In this document: positions 18,633 through 28,639 of the stretch, one piece after another | How positions within the stretch are numbered: the stretch's first letter is position 1 | Layout: every line of letters begins with the position of its first letter | Assembly: GCA_015055965.1 (NCBI GenBank) | Contig: SVHG01000008.1 | Coordinates: 1 to 64,000, forward strand | Length of the DNA: 64,000 bases | Source of the DNA: Clostridiales bacterium | GTDB taxonomy: Bacteria; Bacillota; Clostridia; Christensenellales; Borkfalkiaceae | Direction: 5' to 3' | Notes under the pieces: model-generated | The model's database searches: none | Seen by the model: only the letters and a program-made list of their open reading frames with translations | What the model was told of the DNA's origin: nothing | Program-made: the position numbers and the translations under genes

Positions 18633-19553
18633 TCACATTTTAAGCCCGGCTGTACCGAAGCCTTGTACGATATATTTTTGTGCCGCAACGTAAATTACGA
18701 AAATAGGAATACTTGTAATAACTAACGAAGCCATTATTTCACCGGTAGTAATACCTTCTATACTCTTTATAGAAATAAGCGCCGTTTGTATTGGTAATAA
18801 GGGCCAAGAGCCGTCGTCTGCAGAAGGCAGAATCATTGAAGGCCATAGATAATCGTTCCAAACACCGATAAAGCAGAAAACTGCTACCGTTGCGATTATG
18901 GGTTTAGATAAAGGCATTATTACCTTTACAAAAACACCTAAAGTGTTTGCCCCGTCTATATGGGCTGCTTCTTCGTATTCCTTGGGAATATTTTGAAAGA
19001 ATTGCGTGAATAAGAAAACGTTAAAAATACTTATTGCCGCAGGAAGAATTACACCTAAAACAGACATTTGCTGTTTTAACCCAAGCATTATTTTAACGAT
19101 TGAGTATAAAGGAATAATTGAAGTTTCTACCGGAACTACTATTAAAAAGATTATTAAGAAAGATAAAAATCTTTTACCGGGGAAACGTAGCTTTGCCATA
19201 ACGTAACCTGCAAGGCCGTTGATTAGCACGTTGAGCACTATAACTATTGCAGCGTATATTAAACTGTTTAAAGCGTATTTCCAAATATCGTAATTTAGTA
19301 AAACGCTTTTATAATTTTCAAACGCAGTTCCTGAATTTGCAAAGTCGGGCAAGAACATGTTTACCGTTCCTATGCTTTCTGCATAAGAAACCTCGCTTTT
19401 AGTAGAGGTTGCTAACATATATAAAATAGGTAGCAAGAACACTAAAGATAAGCATATTCCCACGATATGATAGATAATTTCTTTAACGGTTTTCTTAACG
19501 GGTGTTTTATTGGGTTTAAAGTTAGGTAAATTCTTGATTAAGCGTTTATCCAT
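18633..19553 (-). CDS. sugar ABC transporter permease, MalG/UgpE type
   Basis: 306-residue inner-membrane protein with six predicted helices. The permease EAA loop (EYEEAAHIDGANTLGVFVKV...P) contacts the ATPase. It pairs with the permease encoded directly upstream (1 bp gap) and the solute-binding lipoprotein to form a CUT1 importer for oligosaccharides. The likely substrate, from the surrounding GH32 genes, is fructo-oligosaccharide. The ATPase is probably the MsmX-like protein at 28640-30217. Confidence 0.93.
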   Translation of the reverse strand: MDKRLIKNLPNFKPNKTPVKKTVKEIIYHIVGICLSLVFLLPILYMLATSTKSEVSYAESIGTVNMFLPDFANSGTAFENYKSVLLNYDIWKYALNSLIYAAIVIVLNVLINGLAGYVMAKLRFPGKRFLSFLIIFLIVVPVETSIIPLYSIVKIMLGLKQQMSVLGVILPAAISIFNVFLFTQFFQNIPKEYEEAAHIDGANTLGVFVKVIMPLSKPIIATVAVFCFIGVWNDYLWPSMILPSADDGSWPLLPIQTALISIKSIEGITTGEIMASLVITSIPIFVIYVAAQKYIVQGFGTAGLKM

Positions 19554-19554
19554 A

Positions 19555-20529
19555 TTACTTTTCCTCCCTAAACATTCTACGTTGTATAAGCGTTATTCCA
19601 CCAATAAATATCGTCATAAGTAACGCAACTGCTGATGAATAACCTACCCAACGTTCGGTGTAACCCTTGTTATACATGTAGTAAGATAAGGTTACGGTAT
19701 GGTCCATATAACCCGTCATTAACATAGGCTGAGTTAAAATTCTGCAAGCGCCAATGAATACCGTTATAAGTATGTAAACGAAGGTTGAACGTAATCCTAC
19801 CCAAGTAACCAGCCAGAATTTACGCCACCAATTCGCGCCGTCTAATGAGGCTGCTTCGTAAAGGTCTTTACGAATATTAGAAAGGCCAGATAGGAAAATT
19901 AGCATTTGGTAACCGCAACCCTGCCATGCGCTAAGCACTATAATACAAGGCATTGCCGTTTTGGGATCGCGTAGCCAATCACGCGGGGGAACGCCGAAAA
20001 CTCCTAATAAAGAGTTTAATAATCCACCTGCATCCGGCGCTAAGATTTGTTCCCATAAAAACGCCGTAACGGAAAGTGAAATTACAACGGGCGCAAAAAA
20101 GCAAACCTTAAAGATTTTACTTCCTATACCGGGACGGTTAACAAAGAGCGCAAGTAATAGCGCAAGCCCTATTTGCAAGGGAACTACCCCTATTACGAAG
20201 GTTAAGGTGTTCTTTATCGCATTATAAAGGGTGCCTTTGGTTGCAAGCTCTTCAAAGAAGTCTTTAAAATTATCTAGGTATATAAAGTTGATATCGTTTG
20301 GTCTTAGTAAATAATAATCGGTAAAAGCGTAGCCCAAAGAATATAAAATGGGTAATAATATAAACAAAAAGGCAAGAATTACCGCCGGCAAAAGCATAAG
20401 ATATGCCGTTGCCGAGGATTTTACGCGGTAAACTTCTTTACGCTTCTTTGCGGTGGCTAAGTCGTATAAAACAAAGCCACCGAAAGCGAATAAAAATAAT
20501 ACTAAAATAATTATTGAGGTTTTAAGCAT
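19555..20529 (-). CDS. sugar ABC transporter permease, MalF/UgpA type
   Basis: 324-residue membrane protein with an N-terminal helix, a short charged cytoplasmic stretch (ATAKKRKEVYR), then the permease domain. The EAA loop reads LYEAASLDGANWWRKFWLVTW. It is the partner of the MalG-like permease. A GGGAGG ribosome-binding site for the downstream gene lies at its end, so translation is probably coupled. It sits 58 bp behind the solute-binding protein gene in the order typical of CUT1 operons. Confidence 0.93.
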   Translation of the reverse strand: MLKTSIIILVLFLFAFGGFVLYDLATAKKRKEVYRVKSSATAYLMLLPAVILAFLFILLPILYSLGYAFTDYYLLRPNDINFIYLDNFKDFFEELATKGTLYNAIKNTLTFVIGVVPLQIGLALLLALFVNRPGIGSKIFKVCFFAPVVISLSVTAFLWEQILAPDAGGLLNSLLGVFGVPPRDWLRDPKTAMPCIIVLSAWQGCGYQMLIFLSGLSNIRKDLYEAASLDGANWWRKFWLVTWVGLRSTFVYILITVFIGACRILTQPMLMTGYMDHTVTLSYYMYNKGYTERWVGYSSAVALLMTIFIGGITLIQRRMFREEK

Positions 20530-20587
20530 TTTTTCCCTTTGCTAATTAATTAATAATTAGGCTCTTTCCTTTTGCTAATTTTAAATA

Positions 20588-21919
20588 TTATTTAAGATTT
20601 TTTAATCTGTTCATTTCAGTTTGTAAGGTGTTGGTTGCAGAGGTTAAAAGAGTAGAAACGTCGCCGTTACCTAAACCTGCAATTACTTGGTTAAAGGTAG
20701 TTGAGAAGGTGGGATATGCAACGGTTACAGGGCGTTCTCTTCCGCTTAATTCTAACTGTTTAAGTAAGGTGTATTCAGGTGAACCGGGTTGATAGCTCTT
20801 TTCTACGTCGTTACGAGCGGGAATCATACCGGTTGCATCAGTAATAGCCTTTGAGCTTTCTGCTGAAGTCATCCACTTGAGTAATTCTAAAATAGCAGTT
20901 TTATCGGTGTGGTGGTTGTTGGTAATTGCGTAAGACCAGCTACCGGTTGCGCTTGCTGCTACTACGTCCTTAGGATAAGGTAATAAGCCCCAATCGTCAC
21001 GTGAAGCAAAGTTATCTCTGTACTTGTTATCTAAATCGGGAATAGTCCAACCTGAAGATAAATACATACCTACTTTACCGGTGAAGAAATCGGTAGGTCC
21101 AATTGCGTAAGAGGTGTATCCGCTGGAAATTAAATCCTTAATAAATTGGAAGCCCTTAGCGGTTGCTGCAGAATCGTAATAACCGGTTGCAGTATAACCG
21201 TCGCCAGAAGTAAAGTCACCGCCGGCTGCGTAAATAAAGGGATATAGTAAGTAAGGAGCGGTTTCGTCCTTAGTAGCGTCAATACGCATATCTACTGCAG
21301 CGATTTCACAATGAGCTTTTAATCTTGAGCAAACCTCTTTAAATTGAGCGAAAGTCCAGGGATTTTCAGCTGAAAAAGCGCTAACGTCTATGCCGGCTTG
21401 ACGGAAAATCTTCTTATTGTAGTAAAAGCCTGCGCTTGATTCTTGAATGGGCAAACCGTATAGTTTACCTTCATATTTGTTTAATGAATAGAATTTTGCT
21501 TGCTCTTCTGCAGAAATTAAACTACTAATATCGTAAAGTAAGCCTGATTTTGCGTAAGCAGCAGTGTTGGGAGCGTCGAAGGTAATAATATCTGCAAGAG
21601 TACCTTCTAGTTGGTTGTTTAAAAGCTCGGTTTCGTAACCTGAAGCGCCTGCGCTACGTGCTTTAAACACGCCTTGTGCTTTGATGTTTTTATCCTTGTA
21701 AGCATTGTTGAATGCGTTAATTCTCTTTTGATAAGCTTGACCTTCGGTTGAAGACTTATCAACGTGGAACATGATTTTAACGATAGTGTTACCTTCGCTG
21801 TCTACAGCGCCACTGTCGCCTTCGCCACCGTCACCGGTGCCACCGCCACATGCCGTCATACCTAATGCTAATACAACTGCAAACATCATTGAAAAAATTG
21901 ATTTTAAAAGTTTTTTCAT
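20588..21919 (-). CDS. sugar ABC transporter solute-binding lipoprotein
   Basis: 443 residues with a lipoprotein signal (MTACGGG, Cys24) and a Gly/Asp-rich linker, then an extracellular solute-binding domain of the MalE/UgpB class. Typical stretches are SAGFYYNKKIFRQAGID and GKVGMYLSSGWTIPDLDNKY. It delivers oligosaccharides to the two permeases encoded next. The fructan context suggests fructo-oligosaccharides. It is preceded by the LacI gene with a 56 bp gap. Confidence 0.93.
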   Translation of the reverse strand: MKKLLKSIFSMMFAVVLALGMTACGGGTGDGGEGDSGAVDSEGNTIVKIMFHVDKSSTEGQAYQKRINAFNNAYKDKNIKAQGVFKARSAGASGYETELLNNQLEGTLADIITFDAPNTAAYAKSGLLYDISSLISAEEQAKFYSLNKYEGKLYGLPIQESSAGFYYNKKIFRQAGIDVSAFSAENPWTFAQFKEVCSRLKAHCEIAAVDMRIDATKDETAPYLLYPFIYAAGGDFTSGDGYTATGYYDSAATAKGFQFIKDLISSGYTSYAIGPTDFFTGKVGMYLSSGWTIPDLDNKYRDNFASRDDWGLLPYPKDVVAASATGSWSYAITNNHHTDKTAILELLKWMTSAESSKAITDATGMIPARNDVEKSYQPGSPEYTLLKQLELSGRERPVTVAYPTFSTTFNQVIAGLGNGDVSTLLTSATNTLQTEMNRLKNLK

Positions 21920-21975
21920 AGTTTTCTCCTTTTTCAGCTTTCGCCGTTTTCCTTTTTATCAAAATTTTTTTATTT

Positions 21976-22944
21976 TTATCTGGTTGTAGTACCCAAAACG
22001 AATTTCGTTTTAAGCACCGTTCTAACACACGTTTCTTCGCCACGGATTTTTTTAATAAGCAATCTAACTACCTGTCTTGCCATTTCCTCAATGGGCTGCT
22101 CTACGCTGGTCATATTGCTCGTGCTCCATTGTTTAAAAATACCGTCGTAAGAAACTATTTGCAAATCTTCAGGAATTTTTTTACCTAGCTCTAGCGCCGC
22201 TTCCTTAAAGAATTGCGATAACGTGTATCCTGAAACGAACACGCTATCTACGTCGGCGTATTTTTCAAGAAAGCTTGCAACTATAGCAGATTCCTCGCCG
22301 TGTTGCATAACCTCGTTTACCATACGAATTGGCATACCGTACTCCTTCATAGAGTCTAAGTACGCCCTTTCTCTTTCCATAACCTCTGAAGCAACTAAAG
22401 GCTTAGAGCCAAGAAAGCCAACCTTCTTAGCGCCGCGCTCTATCATATACTTAATTGCCTTTTTCGTTGCGTCGTAGTTATCGCTTGTAACGTAAGGAAT
22501 ATTTTTTCCAAACGCCCTATCTATTGAAATAATGGGGCAATTTTTTAATTCCTCTTCCTCGTGCATATAGTGGGTAACGAAAACGGCTCCGTCTACCTCT
22601 CTATGCCTAATTCTCTTTATAATTTCGGTTTCCTTTTCTACTCTTTGCTGTGAAGATACCAAAATTACGGAATAACCGAATTTATCAGCCTCATCCTCTA
22701 CGTAATAAGCTAGCTTTGCAAAGAAGGGATGGCTAACGACGGGAACTAACAAGGCAATAATACGCGTTTCGTTTTTTCTTAACTGAGATGCCATGTTGTT
22801 TGGCGAATAGTTAAGCTCGTTCATTGCTTCCAGTACTTTCTTTCGCGTTTTTTCACCAACGCCCTTTTCGTTATTAATAACTCTTGATACGGTACCTATC
22901 CCTACCCCTGCGAGCTTTGCTACGTCTTTAATCGTCGTTGCCAA
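21976..22944 (-). CDS. LacI-family regulator of the fructan locus
   Basis: 322-residue LacI/GalR regulator: HTH at residues 5-25 (IKDVAKLAGVGIGTVSRVIN), hinge with NNMASQLRKN, then a periplasmic-binding-like domain. The start is TTG, supported by AGGAGG 8 nt upstream. It is embedded in the transport operon between the secreted GH32 and the solute-binding protein, so it most likely controls this locus, plausibly through the near-palindrome TTGGAATCGTTTCCAA upstream of the first gene (30314-30329). The ligand may be sucrose, a kestose or fructose; this is inference. Confidence 0.9.
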   Translation of the reverse strand: MATTIKDVAKLAGVGIGTVSRVINNEKGVGEKTRKKVLEAMNELNYSPNNMASQLRKNETRIIALLVPVVSHPFFAKLAYYVEDEADKFGYSVILVSSQQRVEKETEIIKRIRHREVDGAVFVTHYMHEEEELKNCPIISIDRAFGKNIPYVTSDNYDATKKAIKYMIERGAKKVGFLGSKPLVASEVMERERAYLDSMKEYGMPIRMVNEVMQHGEESAIVASFLEKYADVDSVFVSGYTLSQFFKEAALELGKKIPEDLQIVSYDGIFKQWSTSNMTSVEQPIEEMARQVVRLLIKKIRGEETCVRTVLKTKFVLGTTTR

Positions 22945-23016
22945 TCTTTTATCCTCCTAAATAATAACCGTGCTTGTAAATCTTTTGTTTTAGTTACAGT
23001 TAAGCGTTACGTGCTA

Positions 23017-26000
23017 TTATTCCAGAGTTACCGTAACGGTCTTATCGCCGTTAATGATTACGGTGTTGACTGCTTCCGTTAATAAGCCTGCGTTAACGGT
23101 TAAAGTAAAGTTCTTAACCTTATATTCTTCTTGGGTAAGCTGTTTTCCGTTAAGGATAATTGAATCAACTTCAACGTTTCCTAAATATATAACTGCGTTA
23201 CAACCCTTTTGAATAACTATATCCTTTAAAGTGGTTTGAGTAACTGCGGTAACGGTTACCGTAAATTCGTAAGCAGTTGAACCGCCTGCCGCCTTAAAGG
23301 TGTAAGTTCCAACGGGTAATAATTCAAAATAAGAGGCGTCTATGGTAAGATTTCTTCCGCTACTCGTATAGAACGCTCTATCTACCTTGGTATTGTTTAA
23401 GGTTTTGTTGTAAAGAGCGGTTACGGTTTGTCTTGAATCGCCAACTACTAATAAGCTACCACTTCCGTTATAGGTGTATTTATCGTTAAAGTTTACTACT
23501 GATTTAAAGGTTGCGTTACCTGAGAATACGTTTAATCCAAATAAGCCTTCGGTGGGCTCGTTTTCATTTAAGGTAACGTTAATAACTAAGTTTCCGTTGA
23601 TGTAAGCTTTAATTAAAGTACCCTTTGCTTCAACTCTTAAAACTACGTTATCGGTATTTACGTTATGAGCGTTTGCTCTGCCGATTTCGCCGTTAGGTGA
23701 CCACATTTTAACGATCTTTTCGTTGTTATCGTAGTTAAATATAATGTATTCACTCATGCTTGCGTTTGCTCTGAATATAAACGCAGCTGCAACCGCATCA
23801 AGTGAAAAGGCTACTGAACAGTTAAAGTCGCTTGCGCTTTGACTTGATAAAATGTAACCGTCGCCTGCGGGGCTTTGAGCAATAATATCTTTACCTTTTG
23901 CAATCCAAGTTCCGGAAATTATACCGCTTGATGCAAAGGGAATATCACTATCGGGTGAGCTTTCGTAAACGGTAACGGTTATTAGCTTTTGTTGGTTACC
24001 TGAAGATACTACTAAGGTTGCGTTACCGGGCTTTAAGGATTTAACTATAACACCGCCAATCGTGTGTTCAAGCTCAATAACGTCGCTACCCGTTTCTAAT
24101 TCCCAAGTAATTTCTTCGCCGGAGGTTGCGTATGCGGTTACTAATTTTTCTTTAGTAATGCAGGTATCTAATTCTACCTTTTCTTCGCTAACGTATAAAA
24201 CGGTTTCGCCCTTTACGCTTTCTTCGTTACGCCATACGGTTGCAATTTCGTTAAGAACAAGCCTTTCAACCGTTACTTCGCCTTCTACTGAAAGCTCAGC
24301 ACCTACTGAATAGGGGGAAGCTAAGGTTAGTACGTAGAAGGGAATTTTGAAATCGTCACAGAATACTTCTACACCGCCGTTATCTGATAGAATATAGAAG
24401 TTTTGTGAACCGAAGCTTCTAGGTCCGGAAGTGAATTTAAAGTGATAATCCTTAATGTTTAATCCTGCTGAAGAGGTATGAGTACGGTCTACGAAATAAC
24501 CGTCTTCCTTATTCCAACCAATTTCAGTATATTCGTTAGCGCTTACGTTAATCTTTATAGAAATTGCTTCGTCGTTGGGGTTGTCAATACTTAAATCCAT
24601 TTCAAAAATATGAGTATTAACCTCTTCAAGAAGATTTTGACTGTTTTCGTTAATCGTTTGATTATCAATATTAATTAAGTTTGATTTATTGAAAGCTGAG
24701 CTGGTTTTTAAAACGGGGGTTTGAGTTAAAATATAACCTTCTCCTTCGGTTTCTAAGCCCCAAATTACGGGAGTAGTCATACCGCTACCGTTCCAAACCT
24801 TTCTTGCAAGAGCGTAAATACCGCTATCGGTATCTGCAGGAACGCCTGCGTACCAGCTGATAGATACTACCTTTCCAAAATAATCGCTTTCGCTATCTCT
24901 TATGCTAAAGGTTTGGGTTGCGTAAGAGTCAGGACCAAAGTCCATTTTTTGGAAGTCGCTTTGATCAATAGCATCACCGTTTATATCGCTAAAGGTAATG
25001 GTGTTTCCGTCGTAAGATAACTTACCAACTACGTACTCTCTTGCGGTTAATGATAATACGGTGTATTCTTCGCCGTCGTCAGCAGTTAAGGTAACTACGT
25101 CGGGACATTCGGGAGCGTAAGCATCAAATCCGCCTGCATAAGACCAATCTAAAAGGTTTTCTGATTTTAAAAACCAAACTCTGTTTTCTTGCTGACCGGT
25201 AACAACCATACCCCACGCGGTGGTTTTACCGTTTTCAACCTTAACGGGGAAAACCTTGGGGTCACGGCAAGCAACCTTGTGATGTATTCCTTCAGGACCG
25301 GTTGCAACCGTTTGGGGAATAATTTTACGCTTAGTCCAAGTCATACCGCCGTCGTCACTAGACATAATCATTTGATCCTGCATACCGCCGTCACGGGTAT
25401 AGAAAGCAATTATACCGTTACCCTCGCCGTTGGGGAACCAATTAAGCTCGTCAATAGCAGCGCTATCGCCTAATCTGTATTCGTAAGCAGAGCCCGACCA
25501 CATATAACCTGCTCCAGCACCCCAATCCTCATCAGGGAATAAGCATATAGGTAATAATTCCCAATGAGCAAGGTCGGTACTTCTTGCATGTCCCCAATAC
25601 ATATCGCCCCAGTAATTGTTATAAGGATGGTGCTGATAGTAAATATGGTAATAACCGTCGTAGTATATTAAACCGTTGGGGTCGTTATTCCAATGCGCGT
25701 ATTGTGAGAAATGATATTGGTTACGGTATAATTCCGTATAGTAAGAATAGTCGCTCTTACCGTAATAAATATCAGAAAAGCTAACCTTTGAATTAAAGCA
25801 GTTAAAGCCGATATTACCGCCACCGTAGGTTACTCCTTCGGGTAATAAAGATAGGCTGTTAAGATCTATAGTGTTATCAATACCGAATCTGCGAATGTTA
25901 TCTGCGTAAAATTCTGCGTAAACAGCCTCTTCTTCAGGCGTGATAATTACTTTAAGCTGAACCTTATCTATATTTGCAACCTTAGCCCCTACTAAGCGTC

Positions 26001-26382
26001 TTTCACTATCAGTCATCTTATCGTTACCGATAAAATAGTCCGTTAATAGCTCTATTGCGCTAGTTTGACCGTTTTCAACCGTAAAATAAAGAAGCTTTAC
26101 TCTGTTGGCTGCTCTATCTACGTTAAATACCCAATAGTGTGAATCCTGTTCTGAGCCGAACGCAAGACCTGAAGCCACACCGCTTTCAAAAGAAACTGTT
26201 GCGGTATAAACGAACTTTTCATCTGCCTCGTAAGATTTTTCTGAAAGGGTAAAGCTGTCCGTTGCGCTTTCCATGTTAACTGCCTTAGCCGTTCTCGTGT
26301 TTAAGTAAGCAAAAGTAGCAAAAACACAGCTTGCAACGGCAATCAATGCTAAAATTGAAATTCTAAAACTCTTTTTCATCAT
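23017..26382 (-). CDS. secreted multidomain GH32 levanase/inulinase-like enzyme
   Basis: About 1121 residues. The frame opens at a TTG at 26400, but the ATG at 26382 is preferred because AAGGAAAGAG precedes it and the signal peptide (KKSFRISILALIAVASCVFA..., likely cut after TAKA) starts there. Order: a CBM66-like sandwich (about 40-210), a GH32 propeller with WNNDPNG (nucleophile), CRDP and PECPD (acid/base), its C-terminal sandwich, a Big_2-like Ig domain, a second CBM66-like domain with the repeated FIFRAN and FNYDNN strands, and an X2-like module at the end. All three catalytic acids are present. No sortase motif or lipobox is seen, so it is probably secreted. It is the main candidate for depolymerising fructan outside the cell. 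Confidence 0.9.
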   Translation of the reverse strand: MMKKSFRISILALIAVASCVFATFAYLNTRTAKAVNMESATDSFTLSEKSYEADEKFVYTATVSFESGVASGLAFGSEQDSHYWVFNVDRAANRVKLLYFTVENGQTSAIELLTDYFIGNDKMTDSERRLVGAKVANIDKVQLKVIITPEEEAVYAEFYADNIRRFGIDNTIDLNSLSLLPEGVTYGGGNIGFNCFNSKVSFSDIYYGKSDYSYYTELYRNQYHFSQYAHWNNDPNGLIYYDGYYHIYYQHHPYNNYWGDMYWGHARSTDLAHWELLPICLFPDEDWGAGAGYMWSGSAYEYRLGDSAAIDELNWFPNGEGNGIIAFYTRDGGMQDQMIMSSDDGGMTWTKRKIIPQTVATGPEGIHHKVACRDPKVFPVKVENGKTTAWGMVVTGQQENRVWFLKSENLLDWSYAGGFDAYAPECPDVVTLTADDGEEYTVLSLTAREYVVGKLSYDGNTITFSDINGDAIDQSDFQKMDFGPDSYATQTFSIRDSESDYFGKVVSISWYAGVPADTDSGIYALARKVWNGSGMTTPVIWGLETEGEGYILTQTPVLKTSSAFNKSNLINIDNQTINENSQNLLEEVNTHIFEMDLSIDNPNDEAISIKINVSANEYTEIGWNKEDGYFVDRTHTSSAGLNIKDYHFKFTSGPRSFGSQNFYILSDNGGVEVFCDDFKIPFYVLTLASPYSVGAELSVEGEVTVERLVLNEIATVWRNEESVKGETVLYVSEEKVELDTCITKEKLVTAYATSGEEITWELETGSDVIELEHTIGGVIVKSLKPGNATLVVSSGNQQKLITVTVYESSPDSDIPFASSGIISGTWIAKGKDIIAQSPAGDGYILSSQSASDFNCSVAFSLDAVAAAFIFRANASMSEYIIFNYDNNEKIVKMWSPNGEIGRANAHNVNTDNVVLRVEAKGTLIKAYINGNLVINVTLNENEPTEGLFGLNVFSGNATFKSVVNFNDKYTYNGSGSLLVVGDSRQTVTALYNKTLNNTKVDRAFYTSSGRNLTIDASYFELLPVGTYTFKAAGGSTAYEFTVTVTAVTQTTLKDIVIQKGCNAVIYLGNVEVDSIILNGKQLTQEEYKVKNFTLTVNAGLLTEAVNTVIINGDKTVTVTLE

Positions 26383-26400
26383 CAATTCTCTTTCCTTCAA

Positions 26401-27306
26401 TTATTTATTAAGATACTTATTCACGGTATCTAAATCGGGTAAGTTATCTATCGCACCGCGACCTGTGGTATTTAACGCACCCGCAATATTACCAAATTTT
26501 AAAGCCCGGTTAAGCGTTTGTTCCGTCAAGGGGCTTCCCACCTTTTTATCTAAAACGGAAAGAGCTCCTGCAAAAAAGGCATCCCCCGCCCCGGTCGTGT
26601 CTATCGGCTTAACCGTAATAGTGGATACTTGGTTTTTCTTACCCTTATATCTCCACTCACTACCATCTTTACCTAAGGTTATTAAAACCAACTTATCGGT
26701 TAAGGTGTTAACGTACTCTTCAGTAAAGGTTTCAACCTCGTCTTCAGAAAACTTAACGATATCCGCAACGGCCAAAATTCTTTTATACGTTTGTACCGCG
26801 CTTTCCTTATCCTTATAAATATCGGTACGGTAGTTAACGTCAAATGCAACCGTTTTTCCAAATGCGTGCGCGCGTTCTATAACGTCAAGCGCAAAATCCA
26901 CACCCCTTGGATGGGATAGCATTAACGAGCCAACGCACACGATATCTGCCAATTTAATAAGCTCGTCGTTAACCGCCGGCATAACGTAATCTGCCGTATT
27001 TTTGCGGTAAAAGCAAAAATCTCTATCCCCGTCCTCGTTTAGTTCAACGAAGGCAAGTGTTGTATTACGCTCGCTATCCTTATGAATATAAGTGGTATCC
27101 ATGCCAAAATCCTTGGCGTATTTTATTAAAAACTTACCTATTAAATCGTCGCCGACGTTACCAACGAATTTAACGCTTGCGCCAAATTTTTTTAATGCGC
27201 ACGCTACGTTAAAGGGCGCTCCGCCGGCCTTTCTTTCATAGGTAGTAGTTCCGTTTTTTTCTTCGCCGATCATATCGGCAAGAATTTCACCAATGCAAAG
27301 TAACAA
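26401..27306 (-). CDS. fructokinase, PfkB family
   Basis: 301-residue ribokinase/PfkB-family sugar kinase with the N-terminal GGAPFNVACALKKFG signature and the C-terminal catalytic DTTGAGDAFFAGAL (Asp base in GAGD). It phosphorylates fructose released inside the cell by the GH32 at 6383-7744. The start is TTG, with GGAGG 7 nt upstream lying inside the last codons of the preceding gene, so translation is coupled. Resemblance to ScrK/FrkA and the locus context favour fructose over other ketoses. Confidence 0.92.
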   Translation of the reverse strand: MLLCIGEILADMIGEEKNGTTTYERKAGGAPFNVACALKKFGASVKFVGNVGDDLIGKFLIKYAKDFGMDTTYIHKDSERNTTLAFVELNEDGDRDFCFYRKNTADYVMPAVNDELIKLADIVCVGSLMLSHPRGVDFALDVIERAHAFGKTVAFDVNYRTDIYKDKESAVQTYKRILAVADIVKFSEDEVETFTEEYVNTLTDKLVLITLGKDGSEWRYKGKKNQVSTITVKPIDTTGAGDAFFAGALSVLDKKVGSPLTEQTLNRALKFGNIAGALNTTGRGAIDNLPDLDTVNKYLNK

Positions 27307-27307
27307 A

Positions 27308-28636
27308 TTAAACCTCCGTTCCTACTCTTTCTTCCTGTTGCTCTAACTGTTTTATATACGCTTGAGATTCCTTTACCGCAAATATTATAGCTCTAACTGC
27401 AAGAGTTATAAAAAAGAATACCAGCGGTAACGCGTTAATCATGCTTCTTTGAACGAAAAATGCGATTATTACCGTTAACACGGTTGATATTAAAGCAGAA
27501 AACCAAACGTAAGAACCAATAATTTTAAACGCAGAGCCCAACGTGTTTATGCTTTCTACACCGCGTAATTTAAGTAGCGAATACGCTAGTAAAGTAACAA
27601 CCATAGGCATAAGCGCTATAAACGGCGCTAGAGATAAGGTGTTCATTGCGTGGGCGTATAAGCTTAAAGAGATAATTGAGCCGTAAGCACTCTTTATAAA
27701 CTTATCTACCAGCTCGTTTGCCTTAGCCTGTTCAACCCCTTCTGCAATTAAAATTCCGTTATCTACGTCGTTATAAAACCCGTAAAATGAAAGGATTATC
27801 CCCTTTTGAGTTGTAAACGAGCCTGCTAAATAATCGTCAAATATAAATAGGTAATCGCTAATTCCCTTATTTATATATTGATGATAGTAATAATTTCGTA
27901 AAAGCGGTACTTTAGAGCTGCTTTCATATTCCTTTATACTTGGATAATAATTCGTAAAGTATAACTCGTAAATAGCCCTATAATATTCCGCTTGGGTTAT
28001 CTTACCTTCAGCAAAATCACTTGCGAGCTTTTCAGTTGCCTGCTTGTTTTCTTCACTTAATCCTTCTAGGTAAGCTTTATAGCCTTCAACTAATTCGCCG
28101 TTTAGCTCAAGCGCCTTGCCCGTATATTTTAATTTAAAATCAAAATTAAGCTTGTTCGCCTCGTTTAAAGCAAGATATTCTTGGTAGGTAATTTCAAGAT
28201 TTGCACCGTTGTTAGAAACACAATAGGCCTCTACCTCTGCAAGCGTATCTGCGGGGCGTAAATCTATAACGGCTTCACAGCCGTTTACCGAATAGCTTTG
28301 TTTATCATCAGCGTTTTCAAGGGTATTTACTAAAAGCTCTTTACCGTATTCACCGCCCTGCTTTTTGGCGTTTAAGCGGTTATTTTGTATTTCTACCGTA
28401 ATGCGCTTTTCTGCGCTTACGTTTGCAAGTAAGGCGTGCGCCGTTGCCTGAAAGCTGGGCGAACGGTTATAATGGGCGTTAAAGGGCAACATATCGCCAC
28501 CTGCAAAGCCCAGCCATAGAAATACCAGAGCTAAAATTAATGCTATAAAAAAGCTCGTATAACTGCGTTTTTCTGCTTCCTTAGAAATTTTATTAGAAAA
28601 AAAGCTAAGGCAGAAAAATTTAAACCATTTTTTCAT
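27308..28636 (-). CDS. polytopic membrane protein of unknown function
   Basis: 442 residues, not recognised. One helix near residues 28-46, then a long hydrophilic segment (about 50-290) predicted to lie outside or in a large loop, then four or more helices (about 315-420) and a short charged tail. The C-terminal half (LAPFIALMPMVVTLLAYSLLKL...) looks like a small transporter-type bundle, but no EAA loop is seen. It is locked between the ATPase (3 bp gap) and the fructokinase (1 bp gap), so it is almost certainly expressed with the importer. It could be an accessory subunit of the sugar transporter or an envelope protein. Confidence 0.75.
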   Translation of the reverse strand: MKKWFKFFCLSFFSNKISKEAEKRSYTSFFIALILALVFLWLGFAGGDMLPFNAHYNRSPSFQATAHALLANVSAEKRITVEIQNNRLNAKKQGGEYGKELLVNTLENADDKQSYSVNGCEAVIDLRPADTLAEVEAYCVSNNGANLEITYQEYLALNEANKLNFDFKLKYTGKALELNGELVEGYKAYLEGLSEENKQATEKLASDFAEGKITQAEYYRAIYELYFTNYYPSIKEYESSSKVPLLRNYYYHQYINKGISDYLFIFDDYLAGSFTTQKGIILSFYGFYNDVDNGILIAEGVEQAKANELVDKFIKSAYGSIISLSLYAHAMNTLSLAPFIALMPMVVTLLAYSLLKLRGVESINTLGSAFKIIGSYVWFSALISTVLTVIIAFFVQRSMINALPLVFFFITLAVRAIIFAVKESQAYIKQLEQQEERVGTEV

Positions 28637-28639
28637 AAA

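Noticed and set aside
27308-28636. Reading the 442-residue protein as a third sugar permease
   Set aside because: No EAA loop and too few helices; the real MalF/MalG-type pair is at 18633-20529.
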